Source: DATEUP01 sp041485285
GTDB lineage: Archaea > Thermoplasmatota > DTKX01 > DATEUP01
Direction of reading: 5' to 3'
DNA length: 61,625 nucleotides
NCBI GenBank assembly: GCA_041485285.1
Contig: JBGPJF010000012.1
Coordinates: forward strand, 1 to 61,625
Below, piece by piece: positions 15,815-23,557 of this stretch. The first letter of the stretch is position 1. Each line of letters begins with the position of its first letter. The translations under genes and the position numbers were made by a program. Under the pieces are notes generated by a model, which was given only the letters and a program-made list of their open reading frames with translations, ran no database searches and had not been told where the DNA came from.

Positions 15815-18800
15815 GTGCAGGCCGAACCGCGCAACCCATTCCCCCGCCGCATGGAGCCGGGGAGGATTTCGACAACCGGTCCACGCCCGGCAAAGGCTAC
15901 GGAGGCCCTGGCTGCCGTTGCAATGGCATTCATCGTGTTGGCTCCATTGTCGATCATCCCTGGGAATACACCCGCATCCTTGGACGATTCCTCCCCAGAA
16001 ACTCACCTGCTTGCGGTTCAACGTGCCGGCGCGGCCGTTTTCGGCCAACCGAGCCTTAGTGGAGAACTTGGCCTCGAGATTCCCCAGGGCGCAACAAAAA
16101 CGCCACGCCCGTCCCTCGGCTTCGTTGCGAACGCCGGCCAAATCGCGGACGACGGCGTGAGGTTTGCGGGAAGTGACTCAGGCCTCTTCTTCGGATTCGC
16201 CAAAAGCGCGGTCCTAGTCGAGACCGCCTCGAAATCTGCCGCAGCTCCCCCAAAAAGTGTCGACAGCTTGGCCGGTTTCGCCGGGCGGATGGATCACCCG
16301 GAAGGCGCACACCCCGAAGCGAAGGGCGCTGTCCTCGAGATCCGCTTCAACGGCTCCAACGAAGTGCTGCCCGTCGCTCGGAACGCAACCGAGACAAGCG
16401 TGAGCTATTTCCTTGGAAGCGACCCCGCCACGTGGCTACCCTCGATTCGAACCTATCGAGAAGTGGTCTACGAAGGGCTCTACGAAGGCGTTGACCTAAT
16501 CTACCATAGCACGGAGGCAGGGATCAAGTACGATTTCGTCTTGGCTCCGGGCGTCGACCCCGCGGTCATCGAGATGGCCTACGGCGGTGCCGACGCGATC
16601 TCTCTCGATGGCCGGGGTGGACTCGAGATTATGGCCCAGGGAGGCCGAATCACCGATTCGTCGCCGGTCTCCTTCCAGCAGCAGACCCCGGCGGCCTGCT
16701 CGTTCGTGTTGCGGGGCGGCTCGACGGTGGGATTCGATTGCCCAGACCTCGACCAAGCGCTTCCCTTGGTCATCGACCCCCTGGTCTCCGTCCTCTATTA
16801 CGGCGGCAGCGGGGACGACGACGCGAGTTTCCTGGCGACCGACGCCTCGGGCGGCCTGTATGTCATTGGCCTCACGGCTTCGCCCGAATTCGTCGCAAGC
16901 CCTGGGGCCTTCAACAATTCCTCGGGCGGGCTCACCCAAGACGTGTACGTTGGGAAGCTGAACGCGAATCGGACGAGCTTCTCGTTCCTTTCGATCATCG
17001 GGGGCGGCGGGAGCGAGGTCGTGCGCGGCCTCGTGGTCGACGCCTCCGGCAACGCGTACGCGGCGGGCGATACCTCCTCCGGAGACTTCCCAACGACCGC
17101 CGGCGCCTTCGATCGGACCTACAACGGCACCGGCGATTGCTTCCTCTTCAAACTGAGCGCCGACGGCGCGCGTCTCCTATACTCAACGCTCCTCGGGGGC
17201 AGCGAGTGGGACGCTTGCATTTCCCCGCAGGTCGACCCGTCGGGCCAGGTGGAATTCGGGGGGGCGACAGCGTCCCCGGAGCTGCCGACCACGCCTGGCG
17301 CTTTGAACCGAACCTCTAACGGCGGCCTCGACGGCTTTGTCGGAAGGCTGGCGGCTGACGGGGGCGCGCTTTTGTTCCTGACCTTTGTCGGCGGCGAGGG
17401 TGACGAATACGTCATCCGGTTGGCACCCGCCACCGACGGCTCGACCTGGGTCGGCATGACCACCTCTTCAAGGAATCTCTCCGTCACTCCGGACGCGTTC
17501 GATACCTCGTTCAGCGGCGGCTCCGGCTGGGGCGACGTGGCCGTCATGTTGCTCTCGCCCTCCGGGGCCTCTACTCTCTACTCGACCTATATCGGTGGCT
17601 CCGGCGACGACGAGATTTTTGGTATGGCTTTGGCCGCAGACGGCAGTCTCTTCGTCTCCGGGACGACAAATTCGAGCGACTTCCCTGTCACTTCCGGCGC
17701 ATTCGACACCGCTTTTGGGGGCGCCGATAATTCGTCCTACTCGTTCAAGGGCGACATCTTCCTGTCAAAAGTGGGGGCAACCGGTGGACTCTTGTTTTCG
17801 ACCTATATCGGTGGCTCTGGAGATGATGATGATAACGACTTGAGGCTTAGCCCCAACGGGGACCCCGTCATCGTCGCAATGTCCACCTCCGCGAACTTTC
17901 CGGTGACTCCCAATGCGTTCGACACGACGGCGAATGGGGACTTTGACGGCGCCATCGTCGTCTTGGACTCCAACTTGAGCCGGCTAAAGTACAGCACCTT
18001 CATCGGAGGAAACGGCGCCGACGAAGCCGACGGAATCACCTTCGGCACGGCTGGCGAGGTGTATGTTTCGGGACAAACGAACTCGACGAATTTCCCCAAC
18101 AACAGCGTCCCCTACAATGGCACGTTCGGTGACGGGTCGTACAACGGATACCTTCTCACCCTCCTCATTTTTTCGCCGGAGGGGCTTAGGCTGCACCCTC
18201 AGAATGGGGTCATCGCGCTTTCGTGGGACCCCTTCACGATCGCGTCGAATGCCTCGCTGCAGGGGTTCCGTATCTACCAACGCGACCCCGTTCCGCCGAA
18301 CATCATGGTTAGCGGATTTAGCACGGACACGACCTACATCTGGATCTCGCTTCGCAACGGCAAGCAATACTGCTTCCGGGTAGCGGCCGTTACAGCGTTG
18401 GGGGAGACCGAAGCCGGCGCGGAGGTCTGCGGGACGCCTGCGGGAATACCCTCCTCGCCGCGCGCGTTCACGGCACAGGCAGGCGAACGCAGCGTGTCGC
18501 TTAGTTGGCAAACCCCGATAGATTCCGGAGCGGTCGATCTCCTCGGCTATCGACTGTTTCGGGCCGACACCAACAGCTCGCTTACCTACGTTGCGAGTGC
18601 GACCGCCCAGAGTTACACCGATACGAACGTCACAGCTGGCGTCACCTACACCTACCAGATTCTTGCCTTCAACGACGTGTGGGACGGAGACCGTTCTCCG
18701 GTGGTGACGGCGGTCCCGTTTGCCGTTGCATCCACGACGCCGGTTGGAATCGCGACCGTCATGTGGGTTGGAGTCGTTCTGATCCTCGCGTCGTTCGCGG

Positions 18801-19840
18801 TCATGGGCTTCTCATCGAGAGGATCGTTGTTTCTCTCCTTGCTTCTCGCCGTGCCGCTTTTCACGCGGCTGCGGCGTGACGACGTGAGGAGCCAGTACAA
18901 CCGCGGCCGCATCGTCCAATTCGTCGACGACCACCCCGGGGCGACCTATTCCGAGATCCGAAAGCGGCTCGACTTGCCGAACGGAAATTGCGCATACCAC
19001 CTCCGGGTTCTGGAACGAAGCGGCGAGCTCCGGCGGACAGCTCGCGGCGCGTCTGTGCAGTTCTACCCCTCAAGCGTCCGACCGGGAGCCGAAGGCCTCC
19101 CGCCGCTCACAGAAGATCAGCGCAGCTTACTCGACATCATCCTACAGACCGGAGGCGGCGAGACCGGTGCGATCGCGGAAGCGTTGCGCGCGCGGGACGC
19201 CACGAAGGCGGAGACCGATGTGAGCTACCACCTAAGGGTGCTCAACCGGCGGGCTTCCCTCATATCGGCCGAGCGGACGGGGAGGCGGACGGTGTACTTC
19301 GTTACCGCGGCGCAGCGCGAAAACCTCGAGGGGCACCTCCCTCCCGACGGCCGGTTCATTCCGACCGGCTTCGGGGCCACAGCACCCGATTCCCGACAAA
19401 GGGAAGTCCTGGTGAGCCTCCCTGACACGGCCTTGGCGATCGTCCCAAGTGCGGACCATGTGAGAGGGCTCGTGAGGCTAAAGGTGGCGTTTGAGAACCG
19501 TACGGGTTCCGAAGCCCGCGACCTGGGGTTCGAAATCGACTACGACGGGGCCTCGCTACGGCTCGTCCGCGTTGATCCGGAGTGCGCCCTCGAACGGGGG
19601 CGGTATTCGATCGGCGACCTTCCATCGGGGAAAACGAAATGCTTGGAGTTCTTCTTCGATCCCAAATTCCGGGCTGATGCGCACTTCGATGGAAATTTGA
19701 AGTACAGGGACGGGAGCGGGAGCCTAAAGGTCGCCCAAATGAAAACCTGGCAGCTCGCGTTCGACCCGGAGCCCGACGGGCATCCGGAATCGCCGGGCAA
19801 CGGGTCCAGCGCGGTCGAGTTTACCACACGACTCAAGTAG
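15815..19840 (+). CDS. giant membrane-anchored receptor-regulator: SBBP beta-propeller, two FN3 domains, TM, two wHTH domains
   Basis: 1341 residues. After an N-terminal hydrophobic segment comes a domain with FVANAGQ, IRFNGSN and VYEGLYEGVDLIYHS, the module that commonly precedes SBBP repeats. Next are about ten SBBP repeats (units such as YSTYIGGSGDDEIFGMALAADGSLFVSGTTNSSDFPVT, residues ~324-785), likely an extracellular propeller. Two fibronectin type III domains (~790-970) and a TM hairpin (~977-1015) follow. The cytoplasmic part has two winged helices (~1020-1087, with NGNCAYHLRVLERSG; ~1098-1172) and an Ig/adaptin-like beta sandwich (~1196-1310, with LKVAFENRTG and LEFFFDP). The wHTH pair is paralogous to that of the 1799-4006 product. 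GTG 15815 is listed; ATG 15851 is equally possible. Confidence 0.85.
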   Translation: MQAEPRNPFPRRMEPGRISTTGPRPAKATEALAAVAMAFIVLAPLSIIPGNTPASLDDSSPETHLLAVQRAGAAVFGQPSLSGELGLEIPQGATKTPRPSLGFVANAGQIADDGVRFAGSDSGLFFGFAKSAVLVETASKSAAAPPKSVDSLAGFAGRMDHPEGAHPEAKGAVLEIRFNGSNEVLPVARNATETSVSYFLGSDPATWLPSIRTYREVVYEGLYEGVDLIYHSTEAGIKYDFVLAPGVDPAVIEMAYGGADAISLDGRGGLEIMAQGGRITDSSPVSFQQQTPAACSFVLRGGSTVGFDCPDLDQALPLVIDPLVSVLYYGGSGDDDASFLATDASGGLYVIGLTASPEFVASPGAFNNSSGGLTQDVYVGKLNANRTSFSFLSIIGGGGSEVVRGLVVDASGNAYAAGDTSSGDFPTTAGAFDRTYNGTGDCFLFKLSADGARLLYSTLLGGSEWDACISPQVDPSGQVEFGGATASPELPTTPGALNRTSNGGLDGFVGRLAADGGALLFLTFVGGEGDEYVIRLAPATDGSTWVGMTTSSRNLSVTPDAFDTSFSGGSGWGDVAVMLLSPSGASTLYSTYIGGSGDDEIFGMALAADGSLFVSGTTNSSDFPVTSGAFDTAFGGADNSSYSFKGDIFLSKVGATGGLLFSTYIGGSGDDDDNDLRLSPNGDPVIVAMSTSANFPVTPNAFDTTANGDFDGAIVVLDSNLSRLKYSTFIGGNGADEADGITFGTAGEVYVSGQTNSTNFPNNSVPYNGTFGDGSYNGYLLTLLIFSPEGLRLHPQNGVIALSWDPFTIASNASLQGFRIYQRDPVPPNIMVSGFSTDTTYIWISLRNGKQYCFRVAAVTALGETEAGAEVCGTPAGIPSSPRAFTAQAGERSVSLSWQTPIDSGAVDLLGYRLFRADTNSSLTYVASATAQSYTDTNVTAGVTYTYQILAFNDVWDGDRSPVVTAVPFAVASTTPVGIATVMWVGVVLILASFAVMGFSSRGSLFLSLLLAVPLFTRLRRDDVRSQYNRGRIVQFVDDHPGATYSEIRKRLDLPNGNCAYHLRVLERSGELRRTARGASVQFYPSSVRPGAEGLPPLTEDQRSLLDIILQTGGGETGAIAEALRARDATKAETDVSYHLRVLNRRASLISAERTGRRTVYFVTAAQRENLEGHLPPDGRFIPTGFGATAPDSRQREVLVSLPDTALAIVPSADHVRGLVRLKVAFENRTGSEARDLGFEIDYDGASLRLVRVDPECALERGRYSIGDLPSGKTKCLEFFFDPKFRADAHFDGNLKYRDGSGSLKVAQMKTWQLAFDPEPDGHPESPGNGSSAVEFTTRLK

Positions 19841-19926
19841 TCGGAGCAAAGGCCTTCCAAACGGGTTAACCTGTCGAGGACCTAGATCGGATAACAGCCT
19901 CCAGCGAGGCCTGGGAGAGAAACAAA

Positions 19927-20202
19927 TTGGAGACAAACAGACGAGTACTTCTTAATGGAATCTTGGCCGCGGCGCTCCTGACGGGTGCCGTCATGGCGTT
20001 TACGCCGCTTGCGAGTGCAACGAAAGTGTCAGCGGTAACGGACGACAGTCCGGGCGCGATGGCGACCTGCCCCGATGGCTTTGACCTGTCATCATGGACT
20101 CTGGGGGACGCCCCTGACGACAACGGAAATGGGCTCGTGTGTGTCGATCATTTCCACATCAAGGGCAACATCAAGCCCCCCCACAACATCCCCAATTTCT
20201 AG
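19927..20202 (+). CDS. small secreted protein with DxNGNxxVC motif
   Basis: The TTG at 19927 follows a GGGAGAG RBS. The signal peptide is LLNGILAAALLTGAVMAFTPLASA. The mature domain of about 60 residues has TCPDGFDLSSWTLGDAPDDNGNGLVCVDHFHIKGN. The pair Cys...DxNGNGxVC is the same as in the products at 7184 and 14198, and the TCPDGF opening is common in small secreted proteins of this type. A Ca2+-loop-like motif stabilised by a disulfide is likely. It is followed by a terminator-like hairpin and then the decayed tRNA copy at 20378. Confidence 0.75.
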   Translation: METNRRVLLNGILAAALLTGAVMAFTPLASATKVSAVTDDSPGAMATCPDGFDLSSWTLGDAPDDNGNGLVCVDHFHIKGNIKPPHNIPNF

Positions 20203-20218
20203 TTGCCAAATTCTGTTC

Positions 20219-20252
20219 GGGGGGCGCGGTTCTCGGCCCGCCCCCATTTTCC
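20219..20252 (+). terminator. probable terminator
   Basis: A GGGGGGCG ... CGCCCCC stem with an ~11-nt loop, followed by ATTTTCC, 17 nt after the stop of the preceding gene. Confidence 0.5.
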
Positions 20253-20377
20253 GTTCCCCGCATGCCCACGGCCGAGGCGGACCCTCCCGAAGCGGGACGC
20301 CGACACCGGGGCCGGCCGGTGTTGCAGAGAACCTACGGGTGGAATTGGGGGTCGCCACATCGAACCCGCAGAAAAGG

Positions 20378-20462
20378 TGCCGAGGGGGAGATTTGAACTC
20401 CCGAGTCACAAAGGGTACCCGTTTTCGAGACTGGCGCCTTATGGGGGGTGGGCTACCTCGCC
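20378..20462 (-). pseudogene. decayed tRNA-Ser(CGA) copy
   Basis: The 3' half (variable arm, T-arm and CCTCGGC acceptor strand) and the CTCGAAA anticodon loop match the intact gene at 24805-24888. The 5' acceptor strand has become GGCGAGG, giving a G-G clash at pair 2; the D-loop is replaced by ACCCCCCAT without the conserved GG; and the anticodon stem has the same A-G mismatch (ACGGG) as the copy at 21447. It is probably not functional. Confidence 0.75.
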
Positions 20463-20536
20463 AGCGAATCTCCCAGGTGCGCAAAAGGGAAGCGGCGGAG
20501 GGAGGCTTCGGCCCCTATTGCGCTGGTTCGGCCCAG

Positions 20537-21025
20537 TTACTCCTCGTCGCGGTCAATGCCCTTGACGAACTGCCCGCGCAACTGCGGGGACATCCAAAAC
20601 CCCGCACGCTCGAGCGCCTCGAGCGCCTCGAGCGCTTCCTTTTTCGTCACGACGCCTTCCCGCACGGCCGCCAGGAGGAGTCCTAGCAGCCCGAGGCACG
20701 TAAGCCCCAAAGTGTGGGCAAGCGCGCGCCCTTGCCGTTCATCGACGACGAGGACATCTCCCTTCGTTGCGATTGACAATAGCGAAGCTTCGCCTTCATG
20801 GAGCCCCAATTTCAGGTAACCAGGCGGCGCCGAAACACCTCGCAGGGTCGTGATCCACGCGCCAAGCGCGGGCCGGATGGCGGCCGTGCTTTCATCGTCG
20901 CGGGCCAGCACCTCTGACTGAACCGCCCCCGTGATCCAGCCCTTCTTTACGATCCGGCGCAGGAGGTCGAGCCGGCCGGCTCTGGCCATCGCGATGATCG
21001 CCGACGAATCGAGGAGGAACCTCAC
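20537..21025 (-). CDS. PIN-domain toxin (VapC-like / DUF3368-like)
   Basis: The opening MRFLLDSSAIIAMARAGRLDLLRR carries the first PIN acidic residue (LDSS). Later acidic positions are in HEGEASLLSIA (conserved Glu) and VLVVDERQGRALAHTLGL (conserved Asp-Glu/Arg), the usual VapC order. The hydrophobic GLLGLLLAAVREG segment and the AERAGFWMSPQL tail are typical of the DUF3368 branch. PIN toxins cut RNA, often tRNA. The GTG start overlaps the antitoxin stop by 4 nt (GTGA), so the pair is translationally coupled. This is the only cargo between the two decayed tRNA-Ser copies. Confidence 0.85.
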   Translation of the reverse strand: MRFLLDSSAIIAMARAGRLDLLRRIVKKGWITGAVQSEVLARDDESTAAIRPALGAWITTLRGVSAPPGYLKLGLHEGEASLLSIATKGDVLVVDERQGRALAHTLGLTCLGLLGLLLAAVREGVVTKKEALEALEALERAGFWMSPQLRGQFVKGIDRDEE

Positions 21026-21333
21026 TTGAGTTTCCCCCGGAGCTTGCCTGCGTCAGACTCAAGCTCCGAGGCCGGGTAGCGGAAGTAGGGGATCCCGCGG
21101 CCGGCGGCGGCATCCGCCATCTGCGAGATGGAAACGCCCGCGAATTGGGCCGCGCGCACGAGCGTGATTTCCTCCTTGGCGTACCGTTCAAGAGCCAGTT
21201 CCATCTTCATCACCTTGAGGCCCTCCGCGAGCGCCCGGCGCGTGACCTCGGAGCGGCTTCGCTTGAATTCCTTCTCGAGGTCCTTCAGCTCGCGGAGCTG
21301 GTCCCGGTCAAGGCGGATCTGGACGCTTTCCAC
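21022..21333 (-). CDS. UPF0175 family antitoxin
   Basis: From GTG 21333 (MESVQIRLDRDQLRELKDLEKEF) the N-terminal ~45 residues look like a ribbon-helix-helix with SRSEVTRRALAEGLKVMKMELAL. The C-terminal half, YAKEEITLVRAAQFAGVSISQMADAAAGRGIPYFRY, is the classic UPF0175 helix-turn-helix. UPF0175 proteins pair with DUF3368/PIN toxins. A CTTTAAG box about 25 nt upstream of 21333 supports a leaderless mRNA beginning at that GTG; the longer frame to 21399 runs through the promoter and is proline-rich. Confidence 0.85.
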   Translation of the reverse strand: MESVQIRLDRDQLRELKDLEKEFKRSRSEVTRRALAEGLKVMKMELALERYAKEEITLVRAAQFAGVSISQMADAAAGRGIPYFRYPASELESDAGKLRGKLK

Positions 21334-21446
21334 GGTTACAATGTGATTGTTTGTGCTTAAAGTACCTTTCGTCCTGCGCCTCGGGGGCGGCGGTGGCATC
21401 CGGCCCCCGCGCCCTCGACGGGGGGCCCCGAGGGCATGCGAAAAAG

Positions 21447-21531
21447 TGCCGAGGGGGAGATTTGAACTCCCGAGTCACAAAGGACACCCGTTTTCGAGAC
21501 TGGCGCCTTACCGGGCTTGCGCTACCTCGGC
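21447..21531 (-). pseudogene. decayed tRNA-Ser(CGA) copy with degraded promoter
   Basis: Acceptor and T arms are intact and the anticodon loop is CTCGAAA. Compared with 24805-24888, the D-stem is GCGC opposite AGGC (two bad pairs), one nucleotide has been added to the D-loop, and the anticodon stem has an A-G mismatch (CCAGT/ACGGG). The upstream flank is recognisably duplicated too, but its TATA box CTTTAAGGC has become CGCCAAGGC. It is likely transcriptionally and structurally impaired, though tRNA finders may still score it. Confidence 0.7.
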
Positions 21532-21625
21532 AGAAAAAGCGCCTGGCTTACGGGGGAAGCCTTGGCGGCTCACGGCCTGCGACTTGCGTTTGCGCAAGGG
21601 GGGTCCCGGATCCCGCCGACGGTGA

Positions 21626-22027
21626 TCACCGCACCGTCTCCTTGGCGGCGTCCACGATGCGCGCGGAGAGCTTGACCATCTTCTCCGAATCCCCCGTCGA
21701 GATTCGGCGCCCTTCATACTCGACGCTTTTCTTTTCACTGATCAGCTCATTGAGTTGGCGTTGAAGATCGGCCTTCCGCGGGTGGGCCGTTTGAGCCACC
21801 AGCGCAATTGCGTCGGCGTGGCGTTGTCCGGCTGAACGAAGCCCCAGGAAATGGATCGTAATCGCGTCGACGGCGGTGATGCCGGCGTGAATGGCAAGCA
21901 CGCCCGCCGCGCTGGGGTCGCCGGCGGCGAGTGACCGGGTCGCCGCCCGCTGGAACTCCTCGGCGTTGCCAAGGTAGGCGCGCGCCTCGTCCTTCGGCAC
22001 GACCACGGTTTCGCGCTGCCTCGTCAT
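21626..22027 (-). CDS. HEPN-domain protein (toxin/partner of MNT)
   Basis: ATG 22027 overlaps the upstream nucleotidyltransferase stop by 4 nt (ATGA). The 133-residue protein is all-helical: VVVPKDEARAYLGNAEEFQRAATRSLAAGDPSAAGVLAIHAGITAVDAITIHFLGLRSAGQRHADAIALV. This matches the four-helix HEPN arrangement, with the AGDPSAAGVLAIHAGI helix near the start and an R-H pair (GQRHAD) in the second half. HEPN partners of MNT proteins are usually RNases silenced by adenylylation. The longer frame to 22186 lies inside the MNT gene and is not real. Confidence 0.8.
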   Translation of the reverse strand: MTRQRETVVVPKDEARAYLGNAEEFQRAATRSLAAGDPSAAGVLAIHAGITAVDAITIHFLGLRSAGQRHADAIALVAQTAHPRKADLQRQLNELISEKKSVEYEGRRISTGDSEKMVKLSARIVDAAKETVR

Positions 22028-22617
22028 CTGGCGACCTCCAGGGCACGGCCTTCGCGCCGCGCGACCTCTCGAATTCGGGCGCGGGCGCCGCCCTTCGCCT
22101 GCTGGGCGGTGTACACGAGTGCCTGGACGGGGTTCCCAAAGCGGGACAAGATTTGGGACTCGAGGTCGCGGAGGGTGCTCGTCCAAGCGGCTGCCCGTCG
22201 TTTGCCGGGGAAGACAACGAGGATGTCCACGTCCGAATTGGGATCCTCATCGCCGCGCGCGACCGAACCGAAAAGGATTGCCTCCAGGGCGCCGGAGCCT
22301 TTTAGCGCTACCTCGAGGGCGGCCGTCAGCTCGCGGGTGGACGCGTTGTCCACGTCCATGAGCGGGCGCAGCTTTTCGGCGAGGAAATGGTGTTCTTCGA
22401 GTGCCCACAGGCTGACCCTCCCCGCGCGCCGTTGGCGAACGACGGCCTCATCGTAGAGGCGGTAGAGGGCGTCCATCGCTTGCGGCGCCGAAACGCTCGA
22501 GGCCCTTGCCATTTCCCGCCCGGTCCATTCGCGGCCAGGCGACTTCAGCAAGGTCTTGAGGACCGCAATGCGAGCCGGACTCGTGAGCAGCGTCTCGGCG
22601 ATGTGGTGGAAGCGCAT
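22024..22617 (-). CDS. MNT nucleotidyltransferase antitoxin fused to an N-terminal wHTH
   Basis: Residues 1-85 form a winged helix (ARIAVLKTLLKSPGREWTGREMARASSVSAPQAMDALYRLYDEAVVRQ). The rest carries the minimal nucleotidyltransferase signature AILFGSVARGDEDPNSDVDILVVF, with the GS motif and the D-x-D metal site. In MNT-HEPN pairs this enzyme adenylylates the HEPN toxin. The wHTH fusion implies direct autoregulation; a perfect palindrome at 22629-22648 ends only 12 nt upstream of the ATG. ATG 22617 is the sole sensible start. Together with the HEPN gene it is the complete cargo between the tRNA copy at 21447 and repeat copy 4. Confidence 0.88.
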   Translation of the reverse strand: MRFHHIAETLLTSPARIAVLKTLLKSPGREWTGREMARASSVSAPQAMDALYRLYDEAVVRQRRAGRVSLWALEEHHFLAEKLRPLMDVDNASTRELTAALEVALKGSGALEAILFGSVARGDEDPNSDVDILVVFPGKRRAAAWTSTLRDLESQILSRFGNPVQALVYTAQQAKGGARARIREVARREGRALEVAR

Positions 22618-22628
22618 GATGACAGGTT

Positions 22629-22648
22629 TTCCTTACACGTGTAAGGAA
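22629..22648. promoter_or_regulatory. 20-bp perfect palindrome, likely operator of the MNT-HEPN operon
   Basis: Core CCTTACACGTGTAAGG extended by TT/AA on both sides; every base pairs. It lies between a possible TATA region (GATTAACTAT on the minus strand) and the ATG at 22617, so a bound dimer would cover the transcription start. The natural ligand is the wHTH domain of the MNT protein (inference). Confidence 0.75.
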
Positions 22649-22716
22649 TAGTTAATCCTTTCCCTCCCCTGCGGGCAGGCCGCCGCGGTTTTTGGGGGCC
22701 AATCCGGGAGAAAAAG

Positions 22717-22755
22717 TGCCGAGGGGGAGATTTGGGCGCGGGTTTGCCGGTAAAC
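22717..22755 (+). repeat. tRNA-Ser-3'-end-containing direct repeat, copy 4
   Basis: Consensus copy with one change (TTTGGGCG for TTTGGACG), preceded by AAAAA and ending GCCGGTAAA. Confidence 0.8.
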
Positions 22756-22831
22756 CTCGATCCGGCGGCCGCTCCGGCCGACGCACAAACCCCTAAGACG
22801 ATAGCCGGCGATCGTTCCGGCGGGAGGAGTC

Positions 22832-23149
22832 GTGATGTGGCCGGAAGTGTTCCGCGAGGGTCCCCTTTTCCGCGCCCGTTTCAAAGGCTTCGCCAAGGAC
22901 GGCGGCGACCACGTGACTGCGCCGATGACGGCTGAGGGCGTCATCGATGAGCTTATCCGGATCGGTATGGATCCGCGAGACGCCATGGAGGCAGTACTCG
23001 AGATCACAGCCACACCGGTTCTCGGGCCCCAGTGGCCGAACTACAACCCCGCGCATCCGGTACAGGTCGCGTTCCACCGCGATGGATTCTTTCACAAGGT
23101 TTCCATCAGCTACACCCATTCCGAGGACGGCCCGCCCATTCTCTCCTAA
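22832..23149 (+). CDS. uncharacterised small protein
   Basis: 105 residues starting at GTG 22832 or ATG 22835 (MWPEVFREGPLFRARFKGFAKDGGDHV). It is mixed alpha/beta: MTAEGVIDELIRIGMDPRDAMEAVLEITATPVLG looks like a UBA-like helical piece, and VQVAFHRDGFFHKVSISYTHSEDG is a beta hairpin. No family recognised. A GGAGGAG RBS lies just before the start. The stop TAA is followed in the same frame, after six codons, by a second short ORF (23168-23296) that again looks helical. It shares the segment between repeat copies 4 and 5 with that ORF. Confidence 0.55.
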   Translation: MMWPEVFREGPLFRARFKGFAKDGGDHVTAPMTAEGVIDELIRIGMDPRDAMEAVLEITATPVLGPQWPNYNPAHPVQVAFHRDGFFHKVSISYTHSEDGPPILS

Positions 23150-23167
23150 GTTTGGTGGGGGTACCTT

Positions 23168-23296
23168 TTGATACGGGCCCTGCTGGAGAAGGGTTACGAC
23201 CGTCAAGCGGTCCATGCAGCCTTCGCCGCGTGCAACCCCGAAGCGCCCGAAGAACTTCGCAAGTGGGCGCTCGAGAAGCGCATCGACCCAAGGTGA
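23168..23296 (+). CDS. 42-residue UBA-like ORF, possibly a severed C-terminus of the preceding gene
   Basis: TTG 23168 is preceded by GGTGGGGG at ~6 nt. The product, IRALLEKGYDRQAVHAAFAACNPEAPEELRKWALEKRIDPR, has the leucine and alanine spacing of a three-helix UBA-like module. It is in the same frame as 22832-23149 with only the TAA and six codons between, so it may be an independent small gene or the end of a longer protein cut by a stop mutation. Both readings are open. Confidence 0.4.
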   Translation: MIRALLEKGYDRQAVHAAFAACNPEAPEELRKWALEKRIDPR

Positions 23297-23374
23297 GAAT
23301 GGAAACCGTCGGCGTCCGGAAGCCCGCCGCGCTGCGCGGTCGCGGGGCCGGGAACTCGCCGACCCAGCGAAAAA

Positions 23375-23412
23375 GTGCCGAGAGAGAGATTTGGACGCGG
23401 GTTTGCCGGTAA
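23375..23412 (+). repeat. tRNA-Ser-3'-end-containing direct repeat, copy 5
   Basis: Consensus except GAGAGAGAG for GAGGGGGAG; preceded by AAAAA. Confidence 0.8.
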
Positions 23413-23557
23413 CGCGGGGGAAACCCGTGGCCCCTGGGCGAGGCGCCATCGCATCCCGGTTCGCCACAACTAAAGATTCCTTCGTTCGGAGCACGATCTG
23501 TTAAAGGAAACAAGTGAAAACTTTAATAGCGTTCACGGCCTGCCTACTTTCGTTGCC

